From positions 1 to 64,000 of the forward strand of contig CAZOJQ010000012.1 of assembly GCA_964580185.1 (NCBI GenBank): a DNA stretch of 64,000 nucleotides. Direction: 5' to 3'. The first letter of the stretch is position 1. Each line of letters begins with the position of its first letter. The translations under genes were made by a program, and so were the position numbers. Origin of the DNA: CAYWWY01 sp964580185. Its GTDB lineage: Bacteria > Thermotogota > Thermotogae > MWEM01. The notes under the pieces are model-generated. The model had not been told where the DNA came from. It was given only the letters and a program-made list of their open reading frames with translations, and did not search any database. This document shows, piece by piece, positions 44,256 to 53,628 of the stretch.

Positions 44256-45482
44256 TCAGGCTCCGTACTTGTCCAAACGCATGGCGTGCGCCATGATCAG
44301 GGTTATGGCATCCACCGCGGGAAAGGTTCCTAGTGTACCAAGCGCGGCTTGGGTTTCGTCAAAAGCCGTTGAAACCCCTTTTCGGCAGTACTGAGACCGG
44401 ATCATGAAAGGAACGGGATGCCATGAATGGGCTTTCATCACACATGGGGTTGAATGATCTCCAGTAACGGCGATTACGTCGGGATCCAGGGCCAAAAGCC
44501 GAGGGATCTCTTTGTCCACTTCTTCAATGACCTTGGTCTTTGCTTCAAAGTTCCCGTCTTCCCCGTACGAATCGGTTTTTTTGATGTGCATATAAAAAAA
44601 GTCATATGCTTCATAATGGCGTTCCAGAAGGTCGAACTCCTCCGCAATTGTTCCCGCGCCTTCCAGCACATCCATGCCCACAAGTTTTGCGATCCCTTTG
44701 TACATGGGATAGGTTGCAATGCAAGCGGATCGAAAATGATTGACTTCATTAAAATTCGGAATGTCCGGATACCGAGAAAACCCGCGAATTAACCCGAAGT
44801 TCAGTTTGGGTTGGTCTTTCAAAAGGACTTGAAGCCGTTTCAGGAACGTGTTGATGACACGAGCGGCTTTTTCCGAAGATTCGTTCAACGATCTGGTCAG
44901 AAGGTAAGGGACTCCTGTCCGTTGGGGATCCGCGTCGGCGAGATGGTCGTCGAGTCCTTCACCGGTCAGTTTGAGCACGAATCGATGCTCTTTCCCGGGA
45001 ATAACGCGTACCTCTACGTCTTCGATCATCCGAATCGCACTATTGATGATTTTGCACACTTCGATGTTCTCTTCTGTTGAAGGCCGTCCTGCCCTTCGGT
45101 CAACAATGATATCTCCCTCAAGGGTACAAAAATTGCCTCGTGCGACCAGATCTTTCTCTCCGACTTCAACGTCGATGCCCAATGCTTCGAGAATCCCCCG
45201 GCCAATCTCATACCGGAGCGGATCATATCCGAAGAGGGATAAGTGTCCAGGACCGCTGCCAGGGGTAATACCGGGCAAAACGGGAATGGTCTGGCCCAGT
45301 TCGCTCTCTCGGGCGATTGCGTCGAGGTTGATTGTATTGGCGGTCATGAGTGGGGTAAAACCGGTTTTTCCTTTCGGGGTCCCTTCCATGGGAAGGTCTC
45401 CAATTCCGTCCAAAACCAAGAGAACCATTTTGGACGTTCCTGGAGAAGCAAGTTGATGAATGATTTCTTGTCGGTCGACCAT
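44256..45482 (-). CDS. apgM: 2,3-bisphosphoglycerate-independent phosphoglycerate mutase, archaeal type
   Basis: 408 residues, RBS GGAGGG. This is the ApgM form, related to alkaline phosphatase. 'VLLVLDGIGDLP' starts the metal site, 'GITPGSGPGHLSLFGYDP' contains the phosphoserine loop, 'GVPYLLTRSLNESSEKAA' is typical, and 'VIAVTGDHSTPCVMKAHSWH' provides the metal-binding Asp and His at the C-terminus. It interconverts 3- and 2-phosphoglycerate in glycolysis and gluconeogenesis. It is common in Archaea and in some bacteria. It overlaps nothing, but lies 55 bases after the HEAT-repeat gene in a long same-strand gene run. Confidence 0.95.
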   Translation of the reverse strand: MVDRQEIIHQLASPGTSKMVLLVLDGIGDLPMEGTPKGKTGFTPLMTANTINLDAIARESELGQTIPVLPGITPGSGPGHLSLFGYDPLRYEIGRGILEALGIDVEVGEKDLVARGNFCTLEGDIIVDRRAGRPSTEENIEVCKIINSAIRMIEDVEVRVIPGKEHRFVLKLTGEGLDDHLADADPQRTGVPYLLTRSLNESSEKAARVINTFLKRLQVLLKDQPKLNFGLIRGFSRYPDIPNFNEVNHFRSACIATYPMYKGIAKLVGMDVLEGAGTIAEEFDLLERHYEAYDFFYMHIKKTDSYGEDGNFEAKTKVIEEVDKEIPRLLALDPDVIAVTGDHSTPCVMKAHSWHPVPFMIRSQYCRKGVSTAFDETQAALGTLGTFPAVDAITLIMAHAMRLDKYGA

Positions 45483-45537
45483 GGGAATCCCTCCATTGAT
45501 TAGAATTTGATCATACTTGAATGTGATGATTCATCGA

Positions 45538-46872
45538 TTACGCGGGTTCCGTCTGAAGCGTCTGGACCAATCGATTGGGGGCCAAAGCCAACAAAACGCC
45601 GCCGGCCATACTCCGCAACCCCAATGCTTCAGTTTCGTCCATCAGCAAGGCGGAAACAGCGTCCAAAGCATCAGTGATCCTGCTTTTCCTACACACAGCC
45701 AAAGCGGCCATGCGCACCCGATGGTCCTCTTTTTTCATACTCACCCGTTCGATCAGCTCGGGATAATACTCTTCCAATTGAAGCTTTCCAATGGCTTGCG
45801 TCCCTGACTTTCGCACCTTCTCGGAAAAATCGTTCAAAAGTTGTGGGATTTGCTCCGCCAAAAAATAATCGGGAATGGATGCCAGACCATCGACAGCGGC
45901 AGATCGAACCTTGGGGGAGATATCTTCCATAGCCTTTCGTAGAACAGGAGAGACAAAAGATTCCTTCATCCGACTCAGCGCTCTTACCGCCGCTTCTTTC
46001 ACGGTTTCGTCCGGAGCCTCCACCCATTTGGATAGCGCATTCAAGATTCGGCTTGGTTGATCCTGTTTCAAAACCCCATACAGGCGAATCATGGGTGGAA
46101 GGATGCCGATCGATTCACCCGCGGTTTTCGGATCTTCAATCCATGGATCGATGACGGCTGATACGGAATCGGGAGGAAACTCTTGCATCAATGGGATTAC
46201 TGCCTTTCGCTCAGTCAGAGGTCGGGAGGGATCCTGGATGATCCGTTTCACCCGATCCAACGCGTGACCGGGGTCAAAAATGCTGAGTTGGCGCAGGATC
46301 TTTTTTTTCAGAGACGCAGGAGGTTCGGTATCCAAAAGACCACGAAGAAACGGAGAATCGGAGGATCTCGCGATTTTCGCTTCTAGGGCAAAGTGTCGGA
46401 TTTTTTCACTGAAGTCTTGAAGAAATGGGGTGATCTGATCATCGGTAAGTTCTTCATGTACCGCTTTCAATGCGCTGAAACGAACCTCTGGAGACGCATC
46501 CTTCAAAAAGGGTTCGATCTGCTCTTTATTCCCAGAAAGGGCAAAAACAGCTTCGACAGCCACCGCGCGTACTAAATCCTGAGGGTCTTCCAGCAACCGC
46601 TCGACTTTGGGCGTATCCATCAGCCCTCCCAGACTCTTGAAATACAACAACGCCCCTTTTCGGACACCTGAATTGGGATCTTCCAGCAAAGGCGCGAGAT
46701 CATGAGTGTAGAACAATGCGCGTTTCAATCCCTGGATTCCCTGAAGGCGGACTTCGGGGCTTAATGAGTCGAGACACTCTAGATATCGGCCCACCTCATG
46801 ATATTGGGCTTTTTCGAGAAACTGTTCCACCAAGTGTTTGGCTTCGGTTTTTGAATGGGAATGGTTGATCAT
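45538..46872 (-). CDS. HEAT-repeat protein
   Basis: 444 residues, RBS GGAGG. About ten HEAT-like helical-pair repeats are visible, each with the pattern 'L.D....VR..A..AL': 'LEDPQDLVRAVAVEAVFALS', 'LKDASPEVRFSALKAVHEEL', 'LQDFSEKIRHFALEAKIARS' and later 'MEDISPKVRSAAVDGLASIP'. Such alpha-solenoids bind partner proteins. There is no enzyme motif or signal peptide. It lies 15 bases after the rodA/ftsW gene in the same transcript. Its partner is not known. Confidence 0.9.
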   Translation of the reverse strand: MINHSHSKTEAKHLVEQFLEKAQYHEVGRYLECLDSLSPEVRLQGIQGLKRALFYTHDLAPLLEDPNSGVRKGALLYFKSLGGLMDTPKVERLLEDPQDLVRAVAVEAVFALSGNKEQIEPFLKDASPEVRFSALKAVHEELTDDQITPFLQDFSEKIRHFALEAKIARSSDSPFLRGLLDTEPPASLKKKILRQLSIFDPGHALDRVKRIIQDPSRPLTERKAVIPLMQEFPPDSVSAVIDPWIEDPKTAGESIGILPPMIRLYGVLKQDQPSRILNALSKWVEAPDETVKEAAVRALSRMKESFVSPVLRKAMEDISPKVRSAAVDGLASIPDYFLAEQIPQLLNDFSEKVRKSGTQAIGKLQLEEYYPELIERVSMKKEDHRVRMAALAVCRKSRITDALDAVSALLMDETEALGLRSMAGGVLLALAPNRLVQTLQTEPA

Positions 46873-46887
46873 GAATCCTCCGTATGC

Positions 46888-47991
46888 TCACTCAGTTTGC
46901 TCCGAGTGTGTAATAACGCTCAAGACAAGGCCAAATCCGGTTAAAAAGGCAAGCATGGAGCTGCCTCCGTAGCTCACAAAAGGTAGCGTGATTCCTGTTG
47001 GAGGGAGAATCCCCAGCACCACCCCCACATTGATCACGACCTGGAGCAGGAGTAGATAAGCATAACCCACGATCAACAGCTTTCCTGCAAGGTTTTGCAC
47101 TGCAAAGAGCGCGCACCGAATCAAGCTTCTTGCCAACAAATAGTATAACATAAGCATCAGGGCCATGCCAACAAAACCCAATTCCTCCCCAAGGGTGGCG
47201 AAGATAAAATCCGTGAACTGGACCGGGAGCAGATACTTGTATTCCCCCATTGCCAAACCTTCTCCCAAAAGTCCCCCCGCCGATATGGCGCGCATGCCAA
47301 TATCCACTTGAGGCTGGGCTTCTCCTCGGAGAAACCCGGCAAAGTCCTCAAACCGCTGAAGCTGATACCCTTTGAGCAGATCGAGCTGAACAATCGCAAA
47401 AAAGGAGCAAAAAAGACCGATCCCAAGGAAGACAAAGTATTTTTTGCTCAAACCGGATACGAAAAGGATCAGCATACCAACTACAAAAAGGATGAGGCTT
47501 GAACTAAGGTCCGGTTCGACCAGTACCAACCCGGTAATCAGAAAAACCCAACCCGCCGGGATCAAAAAGTCTTCGACGACACTTCGCTGTCCGACATCTT
47601 TGCGTTTGGCCAGATACGTGGATAAGAAGAGGATCAGGATCATCTTGGCAAACTCCGAAGGTTGCATATCGAAGATCCCAAGCGGGATCCACCGATGGCT
47701 CCCTCCTTTGGACGGGAAAAAGAATACCACCAATAACAAGCCGACTACGATGATCATATAAATCGGCGCCAGGCGCATATGCGTACGAAAGGGAATCAGG
47801 GCAGCAAGAAACATCAAGACCAGGCCAATCACGATGTGGGCCAATTGACGGTTGAAATAATAGGAATAGTCCGCCCCTGGCCAACGATACATGATAATAT
47901 AGCTGGCGCTGTACATAACAATTAGTCCCAACACCATGACCAGGGCAAGGAGAAAGGCGATTCCTTTAATATTGGGTTGACTTTTCATCAT
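46888..47991 (-). CDS. RodA/FtsW-type peptidoglycan polymerase (SEDS)
   Basis: 367 residues with about ten membrane helices. The SEDS family signatures are present: 'HRWIPLGIFDMQPSEFAKMI', 'LVEPDLSSSLILFVVGML', 'VQFTDFIFATLGEELGFVGM' and 'GITLPFVSYGGSSMLAFLTG'. The conserved Asp in the extracytoplasmic loop (in 'LVEPDLSSS') is the catalytic residue in the family. It polymerises lipid II with a class B PBP; I cannot separate RodA from FtsW with certainty, and no PBP is nearby. The ATG overlaps the stop of the DUF123 gene. Confidence 0.9.
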   Translation of the reverse strand: MMKSQPNIKGIAFLLALVMVLGLIVMYSASYIIMYRWPGADYSYYFNRQLAHIVIGLVLMFLAALIPFRTHMRLAPIYMIIVVGLLLVVFFFPSKGGSHRWIPLGIFDMQPSEFAKMILILFLSTYLAKRKDVGQRSVVEDFLIPAGWVFLITGLVLVEPDLSSSLILFVVGMLILFVSGLSKKYFVFLGIGLFCSFFAIVQLDLLKGYQLQRFEDFAGFLRGEAQPQVDIGMRAISAGGLLGEGLAMGEYKYLLPVQFTDFIFATLGEELGFVGMALMLMLYYLLARSLIRCALFAVQNLAGKLLIVGYAYLLLLQVVINVGVVLGILPPTGITLPFVSYGGSSMLAFLTGFGLVLSVITHSEQTE

Positions 47992-48419
47992 GAACAAGAC
48001 TGGGGATTTTGCAAATCGTAGAAGGCAACAAGCGTTTTCCGAGCCAAAGCGTAAAAATCCTCTAGATGCCTGAGTTCAAATAGGTTCGAGTCCACACCCA
48101 AATCGCTGGCCCCAAATCCCGGAACAACCCGAAAGGATTTGGAAAGCCTTTGAGAAAGCGATTCTTCATGCCTTTGGGCGGAAGGAAGCACGAAACTGGC
48201 AATCACGCTTCCGTGTTCCAAAAGGGAGTCGATATGCCAATGGTTTCGATGCATACCATCGGAAAAATCCTGATGCCTGTGTACCCGTTGCCGCAGGTTG
48301 CGCATGGCGCTCCCCAGATAGACAAAATACCCAGGCCGGAAGTACCTTTGATATGGCCCGTAGGAGATCTGCTTGCCTTTGGGCAACTGGATCAAGAGTA
48401 GATAGCTGCCGCTATTCAT
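47988..48419 (-). CDS. DUF123/GIY-YIG-superfamily protein
   Basis: 143 residues. 'YGPYQRYFRPGYFVYLGSAM' contains the GxYxYxGS-type core of the DUF123 family, related to GIY-YIG endonucleases, and 'LRQRVHRHQDF' carries the conserved Arg/His pair. A helix 'HWHIDSLLEHGSVIASFVLP' follows. The catalytic Glu of true GIY-YIG nucleases is not obvious. The function of DUF123 is not established. It overlaps glyS by 8 bases and rodA by 4, so it is translated as part of that operon. Confidence 0.85.
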   Translation of the reverse strand: MNSGSYLLLIQLPKGKQISYGPYQRYFRPGYFVYLGSAMRNLRQRVHRHQDFSDGMHRNHWHIDSLLEHGSVIASFVLPSAQRHEESLSQRLSKSFRVVPGFGASDLGVDSNLFELRHLEDFYALARKTLVAFYDLQNPQSCS

Positions 48420-50496
48420 TCATATCCCTCGCCGCTGGATCCGTACGTGTGCCTTCTTCCAGGCATGTAAGATCACCCACCTGCATAAATAGACTGTCCA
48501 ATTCCTTCAAAAACCCCAAACGGGTCAATCGAAGATCCTCGCGTTCCACCATGACAAAAACGGCATCGAAATATTGGTCGATGGGATCTTTTAGCCGAGA
48601 AAGCGATTGCAGCGCCAAGTCATAGTTCAGTTGACGAATATGTCGGGTTGTCTCTTCTCTCACTTCGAGAAAGGCTCGCATCAACTCTCGCTCTTCTTCT
48701 TGTTCAAACAATCGGGCATCGTATCGGGTTTGGGTATGCGAACGAGTGATGTTGTGCACCCGCTCAAATCCCACTGTCAATCGGGAAAAAGAGGAATCTT
48801 GCCGGAACTGCTCGATCGCTTGGGCGGAAAGGATGGCGCGAAGGGGAAGATTCCACAAGTGAAGGACAGCCCGAATGGAGTCATACCGAATTCCGCGTTC
48901 GATGAGCAGGCTCTCCAAACGACTTTTTGCGAACGATTCAATGGCTTCGGTCATGGAGGAAGGATCAGATGCTTTTTGCGCATAGAGGCGGGCGCTACCG
49001 GAGAAAAGCGCAGACAGATCCAAATCCCAATGGAGGGCGGAAAATGTCTCCATAATCAGGCTCATCTTGCGTCTGAGGCCATACGGATCGCGAGATCCAG
49101 ACGGTATGTTGCCGTGCAGGAAATTGCCGGTGATCACATCCAGGCGGTCAGAAACGGCCACCACTGCGGAGGTTACGCTCATCACCGGATGATCGGTATA
49201 TTGGTCTTCCAGGGCATCACACACCTCGGAATTTTCTCCCTGCAAAGACGCATACACGCGGCCCATCACTCCCTGCAATTCAGGGAACTCGTATACCATG
49301 GTGGTCAACAAGTCCGATTTCGACAAGAGACAAGCCCGGTCAATTTTCTCTGCGGTTGATTGATCCAGCCCCAACAATCGGCCGATTTCTTGGCAAACCG
49401 CTCGGGTCCGTTCCACCTTATCCCGGGTGCTCCCCATTCCACGTTGGAACAACAGGGTATCCAATTGGGGCACCCGATTTTCCAGAGAGATCTTTTGGTC
49501 CTCTTCAAAATAAAAGAGAGCGTCTTCCAGCCGAGCGCGAATCACTCGTTCATAGCCCGCTCGCGCATGATCCAAAGCAGCCGGTCCGCAATCGGCAAAA
49601 GCGACCCATTGAGGGGTGGGGCGGTTGTTTCTCATCATGGGAAAGGCGCGTTGATGGTGTTTTAAGGTTGTGATCAACACTTCGGGAGGCAAAGAAAGGT
49701 ATCGCTCATCCAGCTGGCCCACAATTGGCGCGGGATTTTCTGTCAAGGCCGCGACTTCCCACACCAGATCCGCGTCCATTTCGATATGGGCATTCAAAGA
49801 AGCGGCAATCTCCGTTAGGTTGGCTTCGATCTGGCGCGTCCGATCGCCAAGGTCCACCACCACATCAAATTGGGCCAAGCGTTCTTTGTATTGAGCAGCA
49901 TCAGGGACATGGACCGGTCCTTTGGTAAACCGCCTGCCTTCTGTCTGCTGATTGGAGCAAAGCCCAAAGGCTTCAAAGGGGACGACTTGTGTTCCGAACA
50001 GGCACAATAGATTGTGAACCGGACGGACAAATCGGAATGTGCCATCCCCCCATCGCATAGGCCTCTGAAAGGCGAGCTGTCCAATCAACTCAGGCAAATG
50101 GTCGGCCATGATATCGATCGTGGGTTTCCCCTCTACCCGCCGCTGCAAGAAAAGATAGGGAACGCTGTTGACCTCTTCAACGACAGTATCCTCCATCGTT
50201 GCCCCATTGGCTTTCAAGAATCCGAGCAGAGCGCGGGTTGGTTGACCCGATCCATCCAAAGCAACAGCCTGGGCGGGCCCTTTCTTTTTCTCGATATAGT
50301 CTTCTTGCCGCTCAGCGACATCCTCTACAAACACACCGATTCGACGGGCGCTGGAAAACGGATGGACAGAGAGGCTTGGGATTTGTTTCTGGTGAAAAAA
50401 CGCGGTAAAGATGGAAAAGAGTTGTTCAATTGTGCTACGTATTTCTGAAGGAGGCAGTTCTTCCGTTAGGATTTCAAGACAAAATGGTTGACCCAT
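48412..50496 (-). CDS. glyS: Glycyl-tRNA synthetase beta subunit
   Basis: 694 residues, the normal length of the bacterial beta subunit. The ATG at 50496 is 7 bases after AGGAGGG; the longer open frame reaching 50721 has no support. It begins 'CLEILTEELPPSEI', the family signature, and 'HQRAFPMM' and 'FHGNIPSGSRDPYGLRRKM' (here 'FLHGNIPSGSRDPYGLRRK') are highly conserved. The C-terminal part is the anticodon-binding DALR-like region with 'RLKDPIDQYFDAVFVMVE'. It ligates glycine to tRNA-Gly with the alpha subunit. The alpha gene glyQ, usually directly upstream, is not here. Confidence 0.96.
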   Translation of the reverse strand: MGQPFCLEILTEELPPSEIRSTIEQLFSIFTAFFHQKQIPSLSVHPFSSARRIGVFVEDVAERQEDYIEKKKGPAQAVALDGSGQPTRALLGFLKANGATMEDTVVEEVNSVPYLFLQRRVEGKPTIDIMADHLPELIGQLAFQRPMRWGDGTFRFVRPVHNLLCLFGTQVVPFEAFGLCSNQQTEGRRFTKGPVHVPDAAQYKERLAQFDVVVDLGDRTRQIEANLTEIAASLNAHIEMDADLVWEVAALTENPAPIVGQLDERYLSLPPEVLITTLKHHQRAFPMMRNNRPTPQWVAFADCGPAALDHARAGYERVIRARLEDALFYFEEDQKISLENRVPQLDTLLFQRGMGSTRDKVERTRAVCQEIGRLLGLDQSTAEKIDRACLLSKSDLLTTMVYEFPELQGVMGRVYASLQGENSEVCDALEDQYTDHPVMSVTSAVVAVSDRLDVITGNFLHGNIPSGSRDPYGLRRKMSLIMETFSALHWDLDLSALFSGSARLYAQKASDPSSMTEAIESFAKSRLESLLIERGIRYDSIRAVLHLWNLPLRAILSAQAIEQFRQDSSFSRLTVGFERVHNITRSHTQTRYDARLFEQEEERELMRAFLEVREETTRHIRQLNYDLALQSLSRLKDPIDQYFDAVFVMVEREDLRLTRLGFLKELDSLFMQVGDLTCLEEGTRTDPAARDMNE

Positions 50497-50547
50497 TGGG
50501 ACAGCCCTCCTATGATCAGCGATGAAAGATTTTGGTTCGTTGGATCT

Positions 50548-50553
50548 ATTATA
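50548..50553 (-). promoter_or_regulatory. Probable -10 element of the glyS operon
   Basis: The minus strand reads TATAAT, 52 bases before the glyS ATG, in the short gap after priA. The -35 is weak and there is no TG extension. Confidence 0.4.
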
Positions 50554-50651
50554 TCGTATTTCCCTGTTCCGATTCCACTCGAAGGGGTTTTTGATTCTAT
50601 CGAAGCGAAAAGGTGGGTTCGCAGACGATTGAAAGATTCGATCAATGGGTG

Positions 50652-53057
50652 TCAGGCCATGGCCCGAACGGGATCGACAACGATCCGCATCGATTTCATC
50701 ATCGGCTTGTCCGATCCGCACACCCGTTCCAAGCGCTTCAGAGAAGGTTCTACATCCGTGGTCTTCACAATGGAGTGATAGCGGTACATCCCCGCCAATT
50801 TGAAGATCAAAGCGGGTACAGGTCCCAGGATGATATCCGTGGTTGCCTCAGAGTCTGATCTCAGCTTTTGTGTGAATGAGGTGGCCATCGACAAGGTCTG
50901 CGACGCATCATATCCTTCGAATTGCAGGGATAGAATGTGACAGAAAGGAGGATAGAGAGCCTCTTTGCGCAGAAGGATCTGGTGCTCGTAGAAACCGGGA
51001 TAATCGTGAACCGCGCTGAACCGAATGGAGGGATGGGATGGGGATAAGGTCTGCACCACCACATGGGCCATTGGAGAACTGAGGTCATCCCGTCCGGCCC
51101 GACCTGCCATCTGGCTGATCAACTGAAAGGTTCTCTCGACCGACCGAAAATCCGGGAAATGGAGCGATTGATCGGCATCAAGGATTACGACCAGCTCCAC
51201 ATTGGGAAAGTCCAAACCTTTGGAAATCATCTTCGTACCCACAACGATATCCACTCGGTTTTGGCGGATTAAGGCCAAAGCATCTCGAAGGTCGGGGCCA
51301 TCCTTGATCAATTCTCTGTCTATGCGCAAAATCCGCGCTTCCGGGAAAGCGTCTGCCAAGTATGCCTCGGCTTTTTCCGTTCCAAACCCCCGAAAAACCA
51401 TCTTCCGAGATTGGCATTGCGGACAGGTTCGAGGATAGGGTTCTTCCAAACCGCAATAATGGCATTTCACCACAGAACGAGGTTTGTGATAGGTCATCGA
51501 CACATCGCAATGGGTACAGCGATGGACATACCCGCATTCCGAGCAAGAAACGAAGGGGGCAAACCCTTTCCGCTGCACAAGGACAAAAGCTTGTTTCTTG
51601 CGCGCAAGGGTTTGGTCCATTCGTTGGACCATCTCTTTGGAAAAAAGCCAATTGGCTTTGTCCGAATGGATCAAATCCACGATCGAAACTTTTGGCAGGC
51701 TCATCCCCTGAGGTCGGCCCGAAAGGACATTGAGTTGGAAGGAACGATCTTCTTTGGCCCGGTAGAAACTCTCCAACCGGGGGGTTGCGGAACCGAACAG
51801 CACCGGTATCTCCATGAGGTCGCTCATCCATTGGCTCACCTGATGGGCATCATAGACGGGCGCGCTATCTTGTTGCATGTAGCTTTCATCGTGTTCTTCA
51901 TCCAATACGATCAGGCCCGGATCGGGCAAAGGGGTCCACAGGGCGCTTCTTGTGCCAACCAATATGTTGATTTCTCCTTGTACGGCTCGCACCCAAGTTT
52001 GGGCTCTCTGCCGGGCGGGAATCATGCTGTGCGCCACGCCTACCTCATAGGCATCGAACCGTGATCGGATCCGAGCGATCATTTGGGGGGTCAAGGAAAT
52101 CTCGGGCAATAGATACAGAGCTTGTTTGCCCTCTCGTAAGACCTCTTCGATCAAGGCAAAATACAATTCGGTTTTCCCACTTCCGGTAATCCCATACACC
52201 AGATGCTTGCGAAGCCCTTTCTTTATGGCTTTCTGCATGGATTGCAGCACTTCTTTTTGGGAGTGGGTCAACTCGACTCGGCCCCGGATTTCTTGGTATT
52301 CTTCTGGGGCACCTTGCTCTTCTTCCAGGATTTGGATCAACCCCTTGTTCTGAAGGGTCTGGATCGAAGAAGTGCTTTTCAATCCCAAATGCTGGCGCAG
52401 CGTATCCAAAGGGGCGGATTCGTGCATGAGCAAGTATTGGATGATATCCCAGGCCTGAGGGGAGAGATTCTTAGCCAAAAGTGTATCCACATCGCCGTTC
52501 AAACAGGCGGTTCGAATCATCCGTCCCTTTTGTTTGGGTATGGCAAGGGCAAAAACAACCTCGGCCCATCCCTCCTCGATTCCTTCTTGAAGAACCTTTT
52601 TGGCTCTCGCTTTGGACAATCGGCCCAGATACGCGCCCAGATCCACCGACACCTCTCCTGCGCGAAACCCTTCCAGAGGTTTGTCAGGATCGGTCAAGAC
52701 TACCCGTTGTTTCACCCGGATTTTCGGGGAGCCGGAAAAAAAGAGATCCATAACCATGCCAATCGGGGTAAGGTAGTAGGCGGATGTCCAGCTTGCCAAA
52801 TCAAGGTGAGAACCGTTTAGGAGCGGCTGATAGTCAACGATTTCTTCGATCGGTTTGATGATCAAGGAAGAAAGGTCAGGAGGTTCAGACGCTTCCGCCA
52901 TAACATACCCGTGGGCCATCCTCCCTGAAAAGGGCACGATTACTCGGCTACCGGGTATCACCCTGCCTGGGGCGCTATATGTGAAAGTCTGTCTCAGAGG
53001 AGATTTGGATATGGCCACATTATAATACCGCTGGGTATGGACCGGGGATCCAATCAT
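50652..53057 (-). CDS. priA: Primosomal protein N' (PriA helicase)
   Basis: 801 residues, full length. The N-terminal 3' DNA-binding domain begins 'VAISKSPLRQTFTYSAPGRV'. Helicase motifs are 'YGITGSGKTELYFALIEEVL' (Walker A), 'LIVLDEEHDESYMQQD' (DEEH), 'LFGSATPRLES' and 'VVGTKMISKGLDFPNVELVV'. The zinc-binding region has the expected eight Cys in four pairs: 'CSECGYVHRCTHC' and 'CHYCGLEEPYPRTCPQC'. It restarts replication at collapsed forks. It overlaps nothing and starts 3 bases after the thymidine kinase stop. The ribosome binding site is weak (GGAAAG). Confidence 0.97.
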   Translation of the reverse strand: MIGSPVHTQRYYNVAISKSPLRQTFTYSAPGRVIPGSRVIVPFSGRMAHGYVMAEASEPPDLSSLIIKPIEEIVDYQPLLNGSHLDLASWTSAYYLTPIGMVMDLFFSGSPKIRVKQRVVLTDPDKPLEGFRAGEVSVDLGAYLGRLSKARAKKVLQEGIEEGWAEVVFALAIPKQKGRMIRTACLNGDVDTLLAKNLSPQAWDIIQYLLMHESAPLDTLRQHLGLKSTSSIQTLQNKGLIQILEEEQGAPEEYQEIRGRVELTHSQKEVLQSMQKAIKKGLRKHLVYGITGSGKTELYFALIEEVLREGKQALYLLPEISLTPQMIARIRSRFDAYEVGVAHSMIPARQRAQTWVRAVQGEINILVGTRSALWTPLPDPGLIVLDEEHDESYMQQDSAPVYDAHQVSQWMSDLMEIPVLFGSATPRLESFYRAKEDRSFQLNVLSGRPQGMSLPKVSIVDLIHSDKANWLFSKEMVQRMDQTLARKKQAFVLVQRKGFAPFVSCSECGYVHRCTHCDVSMTYHKPRSVVKCHYCGLEEPYPRTCPQCQSRKMVFRGFGTEKAEAYLADAFPEARILRIDRELIKDGPDLRDALALIRQNRVDIVVGTKMISKGLDFPNVELVVILDADQSLHFPDFRSVERTFQLISQMAGRAGRDDLSSPMAHVVVQTLSPSHPSIRFSAVHDYPGFYEHQILLRKEALYPPFCHILSLQFEGYDASQTLSMATSFTQKLRSDSEATTDIILGPVPALIFKLAGMYRYHSIVKTTDVEPSLKRLERVCGSDKPMMKSMRIVVDPVRAMA

Positions 53058-53060
53058 CGA

Positions 53061-53624
53061 TCACTTTCCAGTTTTCTGCAGGAAATCGTAACAATCCAAA
53101 CATACAGCCACGTACTTATCCATCCCTCCCACATCGATCTCCTGATCGTCCGGGTTGAGTTTGTACGATATTACGGCGTTGTATTCCCCACACTCGTGGC
53201 ACACGGCCTTCTTCTTGACGATTTCATCCGCGATGGCCATGATCCGAGCGGAGGTATCGAACGGATTCTCCTTGAAACTCATGTCCAAACCAGCCAGAAT
53301 CACGTCCCTTCCCTGATGCCGGAGTGTCTTGGCTGTTTCCAAAAGAGATTCGTCAAAAAACTGGATCTCGTCAAAAAAGACGGCATCCTCGTCAGCGACA
53401 TGCTGAAAGCAGTCAACAGCCCGCTTGATCGGCAAAGCTTCCTGAGTCATACCCGAATGAGATGTGATGGTCGACACGCCATATCGCTGATCCAAAGAAG
53501 GCTTGAACACTTTCAAGCGTTTCTTTCCCAATCGATAGATTTCGATATAGGTCAGCAATTCCGTGGTCTTTCCCGAATACATGGGGCCCACCACAACAAT
53601 GATTGATCCGGTTCGGTCTTTCAA
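53061..53624 (-). CDS. tdk: Thymidine kinase, type II
   Basis: 187 residues from a TTG at 53624, the usual length; the longer upstream frame runs inside prmA. Walker A is 'GPMYSGKTTELLTYIE', lasso-type 'KPSLDQRYG', Walker B 'AVFFDEIQFFDESLL', and 'ILAGLDMSFKENPFD' is the catalytic/thymidine loop. Two Cys pairs ('CHECGEYNAV' and 'CLDCYDF') bind structural zinc. It phosphorylates thymidine for salvage. It is placed between prmA and priA and starts just 5 bases after the prmA stop. Confidence 0.95.
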   Translation of the reverse strand: MKDRTGSIIVVVGPMYSGKTTELLTYIEIYRLGKKRLKVFKPSLDQRYGVSTITSHSGMTQEALPIKRAVDCFQHVADEDAVFFDEIQFFDESLLETAKTLRHQGRDVILAGLDMSFKENPFDTSARIMAIADEIVKKKAVCHECGEYNAVISYKLNPDDQEIDVGGMDKYVAVCLDCYDFLQKTGK

Positions 53625-53628
53625 ATCC

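Noticed and set aside
50497..50721. N-terminal extension of glyS
   Set aside because: The true start at 50496 has an ideal ribosome binding site and the glyS family signature begins immediately after it.
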